Assembly: GCA_017506865.1 (NCBI GenBank)
Contig: JAFCMP010000037.1
Coordinates: forward strand, 248,001 to 312,000
Reading direction: 5' to 3'
Length of the DNA stretch: 64,000 nucleotides
DNA from: Tribonema minus
Lineage: Eukaryota > Sar > Xanthophyceae > Tribonematales > Tribonemataceae
The translations under genes and the position numbers were made by a program. Positions 22,971 through 37,000 of the stretch are shown in pieces (position 1 is the stretch's first letter; each line of letters opens with the position of its first letter). The notes below the pieces were generated by a model. That model did no database searches. It saw only the letters and a list, made by a program, of their open reading frames with translations, and was not told the DNA's origin.

Positions 22971-25641
22971 ATGCGCTTCCCTCCTCCCCCGCCGGGGCAA
23001 GTGCCCCCTCCGCCTCCCCCAGGCGGCGCACCGCCCCCTCCCCCGCCCCCTGGCAGCTCCCCTCCAGGACCGCCTGGAAGCGCCCCTCCCCCAATCCCCG
23101 GCTCCGCCCCCCCTCCTGTGCCCGGTTGGGCCCCTCCCCCTCCCCCCCCGGGCGCCGTCTACTCCTCTTATGCCCCGCCCACAGCTGCCCCCCCTCCCCC
23201 TCCCCCTGGGGCGGCCTATGCAGCGCCGCCACCGCCGCCGCCGGCAGCGGCCCAGTGGACCCCGCCTCCGCCGCTGTACCAGCAGCCAGCTGCACCAGCG
23301 CCGCCGCCCCCTGCCGCCGTGCTGCCGCCGCCGCCGCCCGCCGCAGCGGCGTACGGCTACCCGGCAGCGCCACCGACGGTGCCACCGCCGCCGCAGCCCA
23401 CCTTTGCATACCCTGTTCCGCCGCCGCCGGCGCAGGTCTACAGTGCGCCGCCGCCGCCGCCAGTAGCGCAGCAGCCGCCGGCGCCGCCGCCTCCACAGCC
23501 TGCAGCTGTGCCGCCGCCGCCGCCGCCAGCGCAGCAGCAGCAGCAGCAGCACATGTATGCATACCCTGTCCCGCCGCCGCAGCCTGTCGCAATGCCGCCG
23601 CCGCCGCCAGCAGCTCAGCCTATGGCGGTGTCGCCCCCGCAGCAGCAGCAGGCGGCCGCATCGCCGCCGCCGCCGCCGCCTGCCGCGCAGCCATCGTACG
23701 CGTACCCGGTTCAGCAGTACTCGGCGCCGCCGCCGCCGCAGCCTGTCGCCGTTGTGGCTGCAGCACCTGCGCAGACCTCGTATGCGTACCCCACGCAGGC
23801 ATACGCCGCGCCGCCGCCGCCGCAGCCCGTCGTCGTGGTGCAGCAGCAGCCCTCGTTCGCGGCGGCGCAGGCGGCGTATGCTGCGCCCGTGCAGCAGCAG
23901 CAGCAGCAGCCGGTGTACGCTGCCGCCGCCGCCGCGCCCAGGCGCCGCAGCGGCGGTGCCGTCGGCGTGGAAGATGAGGATGGTACGTCGACAGAGCCGC
24001 ACGCGAATGCCGGTTCCGCGCCTTGTTTTCAACGCTTGCGTTCTTTGGATGTGACCATCGTGTGCACCCTTAAAGTCGCCAAAATTGTTCGCATCATGCA
24101 GAGCTTTTGTTCGAGCAGCTCTACTAGTTGGGTTTCGCTGCCGTACTGTCATTTTTTGGGATTGACCCCCCCTCTCCCCGTGTGAGATGAGCGTGCGCGC
24201 AGCGTGTGGCGATACCCAACCCCCACTCCCATGCAGCGCGCGTTGTCACATGTCAGGCTCGTCAACCTCTCTCACATGCGCGTCCCCTGCGCGGCATCCC
24301 GCATCTCCTGCAGGCGGCGGCGGCGGCGGCGGCGGCGAGGCATCGGACCCCGCGGCCATGGCGGCGGTGGCGGAGCGCGAGCGCAGCGTGCGCTCGCTGC
24401 TGCACAAGGACCTGACGGCGGCGCTGCGCAAGGCGCTGGAGAACCCGCCCGTGGGCACGCGCGACAAGGCGGTCAAGGTGCGTGCGCGAGTGCGCATGTG
24501 TGCTGAGCACTGCTGTGCGCGGCTGTCGGCGGGCGCAGTAGCCGATGCTGCTGCCGCCGCAGCGCGTCCTCGTGCGCATGCCGGCGCGAGTCCACCGCGG
24601 CGTGCTCTGACAGGACCACGCGCCTCGCGCGCTTCGAGGGGAAGGCGCTGCAGGCTGCAGCGATGATGTTCAGAGCAGCGCTGCAGCACTGTTTTGCATG
24701 GCGGTCGTCGCATGTGCATTTCGCGCGGTGGTGGGGCATCTGAGACGCATGCGCCCGCGCGCCGGCGGTCCCGTGCTACGCAGCTGCGTGGTTGTAGAAC
24801 GCCACCGCTGAGGTCTCGTGCCAATAAGGCAAGGCCAACAGTGCTCACCCAGTTCTGAAATGATCTGAATTAACTCTGGGCTCCCCGCGTGATGACTCTT
24901 ACGCGCCGTCGCCGCGGTTGCATGCGGCAGCGCTCCACCGTGCCTCGCGTGACGTACATACCGCTCTGTGGAAGCTTTACACGTAGGCCAAGTCGGGAGC
25001 GCCCCTGGCACATGCTCACTTTGCTTGCAAGACTACATGGCAAAAACGTGCACCAAGCACCGCCAGTGCGCATGCCCGCGTCGTGCACGCGCATTGCACC
25101 GCCGCCGCATCGTAGTTTGCCAGCTTTGCGCTGCCCGTGGCGCACGCTGCTCACAGACGAGGACAGCCAGCTGTTTCCGCTGCCGCAACACTGAGGGAAG
25201 CGCCTCCCCGCTCGCGCGCGTCTACAAGGACAAATCTAAGAGGTAGATTAAAAATAGTTTGCTAGAGCTAGTTGTTTTGTACCGTTCACATTGTGCTTCC
25301 CGTAGAGAAATTGAACTCGTGTTCAAGGCCTTGCCACCCCCACAAGTGACCATCGTAAACCTTGGAAGCGCTCAGCTGCCAGACTTGCGCATCCCCCGCC
25401 GCCGCAGGACAAGAACACGGACGTCGTGCTGGACGTGCTCGGCGCCGCCAAGGACGCGCAGCTCGCGCCCGCGGTGGCGGCGCTCAGCGCGGAGGAGAGC
25501 GACGCGCTCATGAAGTACGTGTACCGCGGCCTCGCCAAGCCCGCGCCCAACGGCGCGCTCTTCCGCTGGCACGCGGCCGTGCTCGAGCGCGGCGGCGTCG
25601 GCTGCGTCGTGCGCGCCGTCGCGGACCGCCGGACGGTGTGA
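22971..25641 (+). CDS. ARPC5: Proline-rich protein fused to Arp2/3 complex subunit 5 (ARPC5/p16)
   Basis: The exons are 22971-23982, 24314-24477 and 25408-25641, with GTACGT and GTGCGT donors and CTGCAG and CCGCAG acceptors. All are in phase, giving about 469 residues. Residues 1-320 are proline runs (PPPPPPG, APPPPP) with at least four copies of a YAYP-x-PPPP unit, like the profilin-binding tracts of formins and WASP. A VEDEDG segment and a Gly run lead into residues 350-469. These carry ARPC5 hallmarks: HKDLTAALRKALENPPVGT, then LMKYVYRGL, and the C-terminal GGVGCVVRAVADRRTV, close to the family's GGVGSIVRVLTARKTV. ARPC5 is a small structural subunit of the actin-nucleating Arp2/3 complex, normally near 150 residues. 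A direct proline-rich fusion is not usual. An in-frame ATG at 24358 could start a short ARPC5-only form. Confidence 0.85.
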
Positions 25642-28020
25642 GCCCGCGGCGCCGCGCAGCAGCAGCGCTCAGCTCAGGGTGCGGGCTCCCGGGGGGGGGG
25701 GGAGGGGGGCGTGTGAGTTACGCGCGCGCCCTGCCGGTGCATCGTGGTGCGCAGGGAAACAGGGGGGGGGGGCGGCGGGGGGTGAGCAGCGCGCGCTGCG
25801 GCGGATGGCGGAGCGGCGAGCGCGGCTGCATGCGTGTGTTGGCGCCGTAGCGAGGGACTCAAGAGATGCTCGTCAAGTGACGTTGGATTGGGGGGGAAAG
25901 GAAGCCCTGCAGCCGCTGGCGACCGGCGCCATCGCCGGCTGAGCAGCAGCGCTGAGATGCGCTTGTGGCGCAAGATGGAGTTCAGCGGGTCTAGAAGGCA
26001 GGAGTTATTGTAATTGCCTGCGGTTGCGATCTGAGTGGGGCAGAGAGTGGTGGCGCGCCCGCGTGCCTGTGTGTGTGTGGGTGTGCAGGGGGTGGGCGGG
26101 GGGTCAAGCAGGAATGGGCGGCGGGAGGGCAATGCAGCGCAGCAGCACCTGCCGCTTGCTGACCAGCAGCCAGAGCGAGGTGGCCTTCTTTGTCATATGC
26201 TGTAACATATGGCTGGTGCGGTTTGGCTTGCTAAAATATGTGCTTGTGCCAGCTGGAACAGGTGGGCGTTGAGTACTTTTGCACTGTGGTTCTCATAGCT
26301 GTCTGCTGCATCTGCGCACCATGGTCCCTGATTGCTGTCCCCAGTGTGTGCATTGTAGCTTTCTTCAGTGCCGTGCGCACAGAGAATTGCTTCGCCCAGC
26401 GTCATTTGTGCTTGCCACCGCCGCAGCAGCCCTTGGGTGCTGCACTGGAATGCTTTTGCACGAGCTTGTCCACAAGCGACGGTTGGGCGTCAAAGCTTGC
26501 CATCTGCACCTTCGCTGATGGTGTATGCATCACATAAGACTATACTTGAGGACAGGATTGCTGTCCCATGTATGGTCAGTGCACCACACAGCACAAGGCC
26601 GTAGCTCAAGTAGCATCTGATGCCCAACTTCTGTTGTGGTTGAGCACAAGGGTGCCTAAGGGCAGTGCACCATACTGAAGAGAGCCTTTTCTAGCGTGTC
26701 TACATGCGGAGGCACAGAGTGCATCCCATTCATGCCAGCAATGGCAGGCACAGGACGTCGTTATATTTCAAATCAATGCAAAGCGTCGGCCCCGTGGAAA
26801 GCACGGTCGCAACGTGCAGCCAAGCAAGTAGCATGCATCAGGTGAATTGTATGGTACTGAGCTCCAGTACATGTGAGTCTCAGGCGTGTGACACGCCATT
26901 GGTGACACTGCCATTGGTGACACTGCCATTGGTGGTGACAAGCTTCAGCCTCGTGGCTTTGCATGTTCTCATGCGTGTGCTCACGTGATGCAGAATACCA
27001 AGGAGAACGTTGAAAGATTGTAAGCTCAGCTGCATGCAGCGAAACGCAGCAAATCGGGACAATACAGCAGCAGCTGCAAGCATGAGATACCGCATGACGA
27101 TGCAGGAACGTGCGCTCACAGAGGGCACAAGCGTCAACAAAACTAAGGTGAACCAAAGCAAAACAAAACAAAACAATGAGTGAGGCGAAACATCTATCCG
27201 TGTGAGCCAGTGCTCATTTGTGATGACGCCAATGCGTGCTACGTACACTTTGTTTGTACAGTCCGTGGCAACGCGCTCGCTGCGCCGCGCTGCTGCGGCG
27301 GGCATAACCACGCCTACCGCCAGCCTGCACGCGAGCTCTCGCGTCTCAACTAACACCTCCCCTTAAGTACCATTATAGACACTGTGTGTGCTCCTCTGGA
27401 CCCCCGTGCGGCCCGCCCGCACACCAAGCACGCCGAAGCGCAAGTGTACACCGCTGCCGTAGCAGAAGCCTCCGCGCAGTGGGGTCGTCCAGCCCGTCTC
27501 GAGCCGCAGCGCCTATGTGCATTAAGGCAGGCTCGTGACGATGCGCGGCGCGAAAGCTGACCCACCACTGTCATGAGGGGTACATCTGTGCACTCTGCTA
27601 TCCACCAGTGCCGCCGGCCCGTGTCGCATCGGCCCGAATGCAAGGCACCAGCGCCCGCCGCGCCGCCGCCGCAAGCGCGGGCGCAGCACAGCAGGGATGC
27701 AGTGACGCCACATGTGCCTCGTCGCGCAGCGGTCGCAACCTGCTGCCGGCGCGACAGTGCGCCGCGCTATTGCGCTTGACAACTTTGCGGGAATACGCAG
27801 GCTGCGTCCAGTGCCGAGACGGCAGCGCGGAGCGGCAGCACCCCGACAGCACAGCGGCACTCATTGCGAGGTTTCAGAGCGTCTCTCTCCCTCTCTCCCC
27901 CTCTGTGGCGCTTCCGAAGAGCAGATGGCCTGGCAGTACTGCCAGGAACAGGGTGTGTGCATACAGCAGTACCGCCTGCGGCTCTGCAACTCTTTAAAAA
28001 TGTGATGGTCTGGGTAGCCC
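25642..28020. other. No gene recognised; convergent intergenic region
   Basis: This lies between the 3' ends of the ARPC5 (+) and ABCG (-) genes. It contains several G-homopolymers (25690-25775), a short direct repeat of CCATTGGTGACACTG near 26900, and GC-rich chance ORFs. No promoter or RNA gene is seen. Confidence 0.4.
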
Positions 28021-31000
28021 TCAGTGGCGGCGCAGCAGAGCGTACACGACGCCCCAGCCGGCGGCCGTCATGAGCGCGAGCGCGACAAAGTCCAGCGGCA
28101 GCAGGCGCGCCTCGTAGCCAAAGCACGCCAGCACGTCGTCGCCTGTGAGCAGCTGCGTCTTGGCGACCTTCGTGCCGATCTTGGTGCTGAGGCGGAAGAT
28201 CGCGCCGACGCCGCCGAACTCATTCGACACGAGGGCCTGTGTGCGCGTGCGTGCAGTGGGCGGCGAACGCGTGAGGAGCGTGTTATTTCCTCCTTCGGTG
28301 GCATTGAGTGGGACGTCAGGAAATGACATGACGGATGGCGCGACAGGACATGAATGGCGCACGTTGGCGCAGCAAGCATGACATGGTGGCATGTTCGGGA
28401 GCCTGAGATGGCGGTAGAGGAGGCGTCGGGGGGGGGGGGGGGGGGGGAGCAGTGAAGTGGTGCCCGTAGACGAAAGCGAGCATGCGCGTCCATGACCAAC
28501 CTTGAGGCGCACCGCAGCAGGTGGCAGTACCTGGGTTTGTTAGCATGTGTGTGAGAGCATGTCATGTGGCTGTGAAGGTAGCTGTGGACGCACAGCGGCT
28601 CACACTTCATCTGGCAGGCATGGAGGATGGGGGCAAGGAGGGGGGGCAAGGGGGGGGGGGGGTCACAATCTGATGTCTGCATTGACATGAAGAGGACGAA
28701 TCTGTGCCAACGCAAGGCTGATGTGAGCAACTCAGTGGCTGCTGTGAGCAACTCAAATATTAGAGTAGCGCATTGAGGGAAAAAAGAGTACAGCACGGAG
28801 GCTTCCCACGTGGTCCCCCACCGTAGTACTAGCTCCGCTCAAAGGTGCTTAACTTCAGCGATCGGACGAGAGCTGGTGCTGTCACCATGATATGGCCGTA
28901 CCCGAAAAGCAGGTCACAGTGGCGGGTACTGGTGCGCCAACAGCACATGATACTATCACCACTCCACGCACACAACTTGAGAGCTCAGCGCTCCTGCAGG
29001 GTGGGTGGTTGAGTGAAGGCTGCAGGGTGGGTAGTTGAGTTAAGCCTGAGACAACCGCTGATGAGGGCGTAAACACCGACCAAGAATTGCACGCCAAGCC
29101 GCAAATAAGGAGGCGCCTTGCAGAACATGCAGCTCGCCCAGCTCAGCGATATTCACACTCGTTGACGGTAATGAGATCGGCAAATGCGCGACACACACGC
29201 GCAGATCACAGGCTGCAGCTTCACCGCACTCGGACAGCCGTATGCAGATGGCACCGCGCTGTCAACGCAGCTCTGACAAAACACCAACATGTTACAACTT
29301 CAACATGATATGTCGCCTTTACTTTTAGCTCCACAGCGGCGCAGGCTCGCGATTTTTTTGTCCGATGGCATGAATGCAACATGATCCCATCTGATGGTTG
29401 ATGCAAGCGTCGAAAACCGCCAACGATAAGCGCGCCGCGGGCGCAGAGAGCACAAAATTCAGTTGGCAGTTGCTGCACTTCAGCTCTACGCGCATGTCAG
29501 CGGACGCACACCGGAGCTGACCCAGTACCCACTGCTGCGCCCAGCGCATCAAAGCCTGCGTGCGCTTCATGAATAGAAGAAGCATGTGGAGGGAGAATGG
29601 GGCACTTGCAGATTGCCTTTGACAAGCACGATCCGCTTCCTCTCTGAGGCCATGCGGTCGGGCGCGGCGTCCCCAACTTCAACTTCAAGTGCACACAACT
29701 TCAACTTCAAGCACGCGCGCACCTCGAACGCCCACCGGAACGGGCTTAGCGCCGACGCCCACCCCCAGCGCCACCCGAGCTCGTCCGCAGGCACGAGCAG
29801 CCCCCCAAACAGCGCGCCGAACAAGATCACGAGGCACGCCGCCGCGTTCGCCGCGCCGCCGCCGCCGCCCGCGCCGCCGCCGCCGCCGCCGCCGCCGCCC
29901 GCCGCGACCGCGCACGCGCCAAGCCACGCCGCGAGCGCCGCGCCGAAGAGCAGCAGCGCGGCGGCGGCGCCGGCGGCGGCGCCGGCGCCGCCGCGCGCGC
30001 CCGCGAGCGGCAGCGCCGTCGCGGCGAGCGCCGCCGCGGGCACGAGGCGGCACAGCAGCAGGTCCGGCAGCGCGGCGGCGACGAGGTGCGCGGCGGGGCC
30101 GTACAGGCGCGCGCCGCGCTCGCGGCGGTAGAGGCGCGCGCCGGCGACCCAGGCGGGGATGGAGACGAGCGCGAGCAGCGCGAGGAAGAGGGTCAGGAAG
30201 AAGAAGAGGCCGAATCTGGGGGGGGGGGGAGGTGGGGGACGGGGGGGGGGGCGGAGCAGGGGAGGGGACGAGAGGGGATGAGGCGGTTGGCGTGTAGGTA
30301 TATGTAAGCATGCATGCGTGTGCGCGCGCAGGGAGCGCTGATGACGCGGGACCCTGAGCAGGTGATGTAGCGATGCGATCGTTTGACGTGCATGCCACTG
30401 ACTGGGGCCACGAAGAACTGCATGTGTCCCCAGGTTAGCTCGAGCCTGCTTGCGGCAACAACAGCAGGTGTCAACAACCGGCAGCATCGACAACAGCCAG
30501 CCACATTGTTTCTAGTGCACACCTTGAGCGCGCCCGCCAGGCGTATAAGGCAATCTACACAAGCTCTGCGCACGCGTTAACACTCACAGACACTTAAACA
30601 CACAAACAAAGCTCGAGCGCTGCTGCCAGACGCACCTGTCCTGCACGCCGCTGGTCTCCTCGTTGCGCCGCCGCAGCCCCGCGAATGCGCCGCCCGCCGC
30701 GACGCCCGCCGCCGCCGGCAGCGCCGCGTGCAGCAGCGCGAGTCGCGGGTCGCGCCACTGCGTGCGCAGCGCGCGGCCCAGCAGCGCGCGCGCCTGCGCG
30801 GACCACGGCCGCCGCCGCAGCGCCGCGTCGCGCTGCGCGGCGAGCTCCACCGCCGTCGCGCCGCCGCCGCCGCCGCTGCCGCCGCCGCCGAAGGGCGCCA
30901 GCGCCAGCAGGTCGAGCGACGCGGCGGGGTGCGAGGCGAGGTCGTCGGGGACGGCGGCGCCGCGCGCGCGCGCGGCGGCGCGCACGTCGCGCGCGGCGTC

Positions 31001-34000
31001 GAGCATCGCGTCCGCGGGGTTCGGCGTGAGCGGCGCGAGCGGGCGGCCGAGCGCCGCGAAGCGCGCGTGCACAGCGTGCGGCGGCCCGAAGAAGGCGGCC
31101 TCGCCGTCGCACAGCAGCAGCACGCGGCCGAGCGCGTCGAAGACCTCGCGCCGTGGCTGGTGGAGGGACGCGACGACGGCGGCGCCGCGCCGCGCCGCCG
31201 CCGCGACCATGCGCATGACGGCGAGCGCGGCGCCCGCGTCGAGGCCCGTCGTGGGCTCGTCCAGGAAGAGCAGCGGCGGCCGCGAGAGGAGCTCCGCGGC
31301 GATGCTCAGGCGGCGCCGCTCGCCGCCGGAGATGCCGCGGCGGTCGCTGTCGCCTGTGGCGGAGGGAGGGGAGCGGGGGAGGGGGGCGCCAGAGGCATTC
31401 GTCATCAGGACTGTATGCGGCTTTGAATCGACCCAGCGCTGGCAGTGCACATGAGGCCTTACCCTCAAATCCTACCCCTAGCCTTAACGCTGACCCTAAC
31501 CTTGCAGGGCGGTGGCGCAGCTGATGAACATGACGTTGGACCCCAGAAAGCGCCTTATCCCGGTGCAAAAGCAAACCCCGCAGCGCGGGTCGCACGCGCA
31601 TGCGCATGCGCCGTTCGTGATGCACACAACGCCGGCGCCTCACCTATCCTGCTGTCCGCGACGAGGCCCAGGCCCAGCTCGCCGACGACCTCGAGCACGC
31701 GCTCGGCGCGCGCCGCCGCCGCCAGCTCCGGCGGCAGCCGCAGCGCGGCGTGGAACGCGAGGTGCTCGCACACCGTCAGCGCCGCCGGCAGCACGTCGTC
31801 CTGTGCCACATAACCGGCGATGGCGCGCACGTGCGCAGGCGCGGCGGCGGCGCCGTTCAGCGCGATCGCGCCGGACGCGCGCCCGCCCTCCGCTGCCGCC
31901 GCGCCGCCGCATCCGTGCTTGCGCCCTGCCAGCAGCTCCAGCAGCGTCGTCTTGCCGGCGCCGCTCGCGCCCATGAGCCCCACGACGCCCGCGCCGCCGC
32001 CGGCGTAGCCGCTCACGCAGCGCAGGATCTCGCGCCGCCGCGCGCCGCCACCGCCACCGCGCGGCCGGATGCTGTACGAGAGGCCCGCCCACGAGAGGAG
32101 CGGCGCAGGAGCGGCAGCAGCGGCGGCGGCGGCGTCCCCCGCCTCCCCCCCCCACCCAGCGGCGGCGCTTACGGACGCGCGCGGGGACACGCGCGCCGGC
32201 TTCAGCGGCCGCGGCGGCGCCAGCAGCATGGGCTCGAAGGTGTCCGCGCCGCTGCCGCCGCCGCCGCCGCCGCAGCACCACGCGCGCCACGGCAGCAGCC
32301 GCCGCCAGCCGCGCGGCGGCAAGGACGGCGCCGCGGCCGCTGCTGCTGCCGCCGCCGCGCCGCCGAGCGCCACCGGCGCGGCGTTGCAGCGTGCGAGGCG
32401 GCGCGGCCGCGCGGCGCGCAGCTGCAGCGCGAGCGCCGCGGCGGCGTATGCGGCAGCCAGCGCCGCCAGCGCAGCGAGGTCCGCGGCGAGCACGCCGGCG
32501 CCGTCGGCGAAGCCGAACGCGTGCAGGATCTCTGGGCCGAGCGGCTCGAGGAGGGGGAGGTCGGGCGCGCAGTGCGCGCCCTCGATGCGGTACGGCACGC
32601 CGCTGCCGGCGGCACCCTCGCCGAACTCGTTGATGAGCAGCGCCTGGGGGGGGGGGGGGGCGGGGGGGGGCAGCAGCGCTCAGTGCACAGGCGTCAGAGC
32701 AGCAGCGGACATACTGTATTACGCTCCACGTGTATCGCAAGGCAGGTTCGGATGACTGCTTGTTCGTAACATCGTGCATTGCGCATCATGAAAGCAGGAC
32801 GATGTGCCGTGGCACTGCACCAGGCGACGCGCGCGAGCCCGTCGCAACTTCAACTCTTCTGCAATCCCCCATGACACATCCTCATCACACTCCGAGCCAG
32901 CAATCTGGTGCGCGACGCTCAGCAGATCATCACAGCGCGCTCATTGCAGCATCGGCGAGGCAGCAGCGCTCACCTCAAAGGCGTAGCCAAGCGGCGTCAC
33001 GTACGTCAGCCAGCGCGTCGCCACCGGCAGGCGCACGCCGTTGAGCAGGAAGCGCGCAAACAGCGTGAACACCAGCACCTCCACCGCGCCGAGCAGGTTG
33101 CCGAGCGGCAGCGGCAGCGCAGCCACACCGATGCCTGCGGAGAGCGGCGGCGGCAGCGGCGGCGGCAGGGGCGGCGGCGCGGTGAGCTCGTGCGTTGCCA
33201 TGGGCGCGAGTGCGCACAGGGTGCTGTGGGCAGAACCGCGCGATCGCCAACGTGAGTGGCTTGCTTCAGCGGTTGGAGGCGTGCGGTCCGCATGCCACCA
33301 GCACAAGGAGCACTGCCGCAGTGCATCTCAGAAAGACGTGCGCCACCGGTGGCGGCAGCGGCTGCAGTGGCGGAGTGCATGTAGAGATTAGCTCATCCCC
33401 AAGCCCAGCAACGCTGAGACAGGGGCGCTCAGTCGCTATAAAGGCTGTGCACCTGAGACATGCTGCTCAGGCTCAGGCGAAGCACAAGGTTTCAGGTCAC
33501 AGCTTCTGTGTCGCGATGACCCGGGTGCATGGCGCTGCGCAGTCGACACGCGGTCGTGGCGCGCATACACGACATGTCCCCGCCAACGTTTACGCATGCT
33601 TCTTGAAGTACATATATCGCAAGCCTGTGGCCCACCGCCTGCCCGTACGCAGCGAGGCCTCTTCCCACACTGCGACGATTTTCTCAAAACACTTCTGCGG
33701 TACGCAGATGCAAGAGACGTGCAGAGCGCTGATGCGCCGCGCCACTCACACATGGCCGCCAGCGCCGCCGCCACGTCTGCCGCCACGAGCGTGACTGCAA
33801 ACAGGATGAGGCGCGGCCCGCGCCCGCCGCCACCGTTGAGCCCCGCCAGCGGGAATGTCACGAGCGCAAACAGCAGCGGCGGCGCCACGCGCACCAGCAG
33901 CACGTCCATCAGCGCGACCTGCGAGGCAGCAGCGGCGGCGGCAGCAGCGGCGGTGGCGACGGCATGCGGAGCGGAGCGCGTCAGCGCGTGCTGCAGCCGC

Positions 34001-37000
34001 GCGGCGGTGACCGTGCGCAGGCGCGCGCCGCGCTGGTCTGGATGAGCGCTGATGAACGTCTCTGCTGAGCGCTGCTGCCGCTGCGAGGGGCCGGCGGGAG
34101 GGCGCCGCGGCAGCGGCGGGCGCTGACCACGCAGACCAATCGCCGCAACGACCGCAGAGCGCATCGTAGGGCTTGCCATCTTTGACCCTCACAAGTGCCA
34201 GCAAGATGTGCCTGATGAGGCACGTGCAAAACTTGGTCCGAGCGCAGTTGCCAGTTGCGTTGAGCTCTGCTGCTGCTGCCGTCACAGCTGTTGGCGGCGC
34301 GCCGAGGCAGCAGACGCATCAGCGGGGGGGGTTGCGAACAGAAGCCAACAGTCCGACGATCCGGTGAGTGCCTCAGCGCGTGCTTCTGATGCTTTTTGAG
34401 CACTCTCACGCGGCGCGAGCGCAGCTGAGGCGGCAGTGAGCACACAGCGCAGCGACACACGCAACACGGCGCCTGCCGCACTCACCGCGGCAAAGTACGC
34501 GCCGGGCCCGTACAGCCCCTCGCGCACGACGCTGCTGCCGCCGCCGCCGCCGCCGCCGCTAGCGCCGCTGCCGCTACTGTCAGTGCTCAGTGTGCGTCTG
34601 CCGTCGCGTGCGGTGCGCCGCACGTACATGGCGCGCTCCGCAAGGAACAGGCGCCGGTTCTCGCGCCACACGGGCAGCGAGGAGAGGCTCAGCAGCGCCA
34701 GGAAGAGCAGCAGGAAGAAGAGGAGCCCCATGCGGCTGGCGAACGGGGGGGGGGGGGGGGGATGAGGGGGGTGAGCGCGTCAGCCTCGTCAGTTATGAAT
34801 ATGTTGCAGGCGTGTGTTCGAGTGCCATAGCAGCTGTTTTGCAGCTCTGCTTGCATCTGGCGACGGAAGGGGCCGGGTGAGACAGCCAGGCTGATACAGC
34901 GCGCTTCAGGACGTGAAATGGCAGCCGGTCACGTACGATCTGCTTCAGCATGCCACGGTGCCGCTGCGCAACACGATGGCCGCGCAGCAGCAGCGCGACC
35001 TCTGTATTGGCAAGGACAACGCCACGATCGCGCGCAGTAATCTGGACGCACTGCACTCGTGGTTGACATGAGAGGCAGCACAACGTTCGGGTCTACAGAC
35101 CCGTCATATGCACGGAAGCACGCCGACGGCGTAAATGACACAACTTTGCTATGCTGCCCACAATGAGACCAACACGGCTGTGAGGGCAGCCCATTCCTTA
35201 CCCACGCAGCATGCGTGGCCCGAAACATGTACAAAGCACAGCGCCGACAGCGCTAACAATATGACGCCGCTGTTCCAGCAAGCGCAGCATACCAGCGTTC
35301 CGGCTCAAGAAGCAGCAGTGCTCAACCGACGCTGTTAATTAGTGTTGGTGCGCACCTCTGCGCGCCCGCCAGGTCGTGCGACAGCTTGCCGCCAAAGAGC
35401 GCGCCCAGCACGAGCGCCATCGCCAGCGTCCCCGCGCCGTGCAGCGCCAGCAGCAGCGGGTGGCGGTGCGCCTGCCGCAGCAGCCGCGCGCTCAGCAGCG
35501 CCCACTGCCGCCACCACCCCGCCCCCTCGTCCTCCTCCCAGCCCCTCCGCCGCGCCGCCGCGCCCCTGCTGCCTGTGATAGTGCCGCCATCGCCGCCACT
35601 GCCGCTGCGCTTCTGCATGCCCGCCTCCGCCGCCCACTCCCCCTCTTGCGCAGCACCGCCGCTGCCATAGTAGCTGTCGCCGCCGCCGCCGCCGCTGCCG
35701 CCGCTGCTGCTGCCGCCGTAGTAGCCGTCGCCGCCTTGCGCGGGGCGCAGGGAGCGCGGCGACTGGCGGAAGAGGCGCGGCAGGTCGGCGCCGTGTGCGG
35801 CGCACGCGTCGAGCATCGCGTCCGCAGGGTTGGGGCAGCGCGGCGCGAGCGGGCGGCCGATCGACGTAAAGTAGTCGCGCACGCCGCGCGGCGGCCCAAA
35901 GTACGCGACCTCGCCCGCGCACAGCAGCAGCGCGCGGCCGAGCGCGTCGAAGACCTCGCGGCGCGGCTGGTGGAGGGAGGCGACGACGGCAGTGCCGCGG
36001 CGCGCCGCCGCCGCGACGAGGCGCATGACCGCGAGCGCGCTGCCAGCATCGAGGCCCGACGTCGGCTCGTCCAGGAACAGCAGCGGCGGGCGCGTGAGCA
36101 GCTCCGCGGCGATGCTCACGCGGCGTCGCTCGCCGCCGGAGATGCCGCGGCGGAACGCGTCGCCGATGAGGCTGTCCGCGACGGCGCCGAGGCCCAGGTT
36201 GTCGATCACCTCGAGGACGCGCGCGGTGCGCTGCGTGGCGCCGCCGCCGCGGCCGTGGCCGCGCGGCAGCCGCAGCGCCGCGTGGAACGCCAGGTGCTCG
36301 TACACAGTGAGCGTGCCCGGCAGCACGTCGTCCTGCGCGACGTAGCCGGAGACGGCGCGCACATCCTCCGGCGACGCCGCGGCGGCGCCGTCCAGCTCCA
36401 GCGCGCCCGACCACGCGCCGCGCTCCGCGCCGCCTGCCGCCCGCCGCCCCGCCAGCAGCTCCAGCAGCGTCGTCTTGCCCGCGCCGGACGGGCCCAGCAG
36501 CCCCGTCACGTTCTCGCACGCGGCGATGCCGCTGCCCGCCGCAAGCTCCGCTGCCGCCGCTGCGTCATCGCCGCCGCAGCTGCCGCCGCCGCCGACGCAG
36601 CCGCTGACGCCGCGCAGCACAGCGCGGCGCGCGCCGCCGATCTGTATGGAGTACGATATGTTATGCCAGGCAAGGGTCAGGCCCCTTGCGCCGCCGTCAT
36701 CAGCGTCGGCATAGCCGCCGCCGCCGCCGCTGCCGCCATTGCCACTCGCCAGCGCATCATTAGCACCGGTGTCGTCAGGGAGGGCTGTGGCGGTGGGCAG
36801 CAGCGGGGCGTAGAGCGCGCCGGCAGCGCCGCCGCCGCCGATGCCGGAGTCATCGCTGGACGTGCTCGCAAAGCCGTCGCGCTTGTCGCGCGACCGCGAC
36901 CACGCGGCCTTGGCGGCGACGCGGCGGCGCGCGGCGGCGGCGCTGTCGAGCGTCGCAACACCGAAGACAGCAAACGCCGCGCAGAGCGCTGCGATGACGC

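Noticed and set aside
22941-24152. Long minus-strand Arg-rich ORF opposite the proline-rich exon
   Set aside because: It is the complement of CCG/CCC codon runs; composition alone keeps it open.
30594-32779. Long Arg/Ala-rich ORFs on both strands inside the ABCG gene
   Set aside because: These are shadow frames of GC-rich exons; only the frame with ABC motifs is real.
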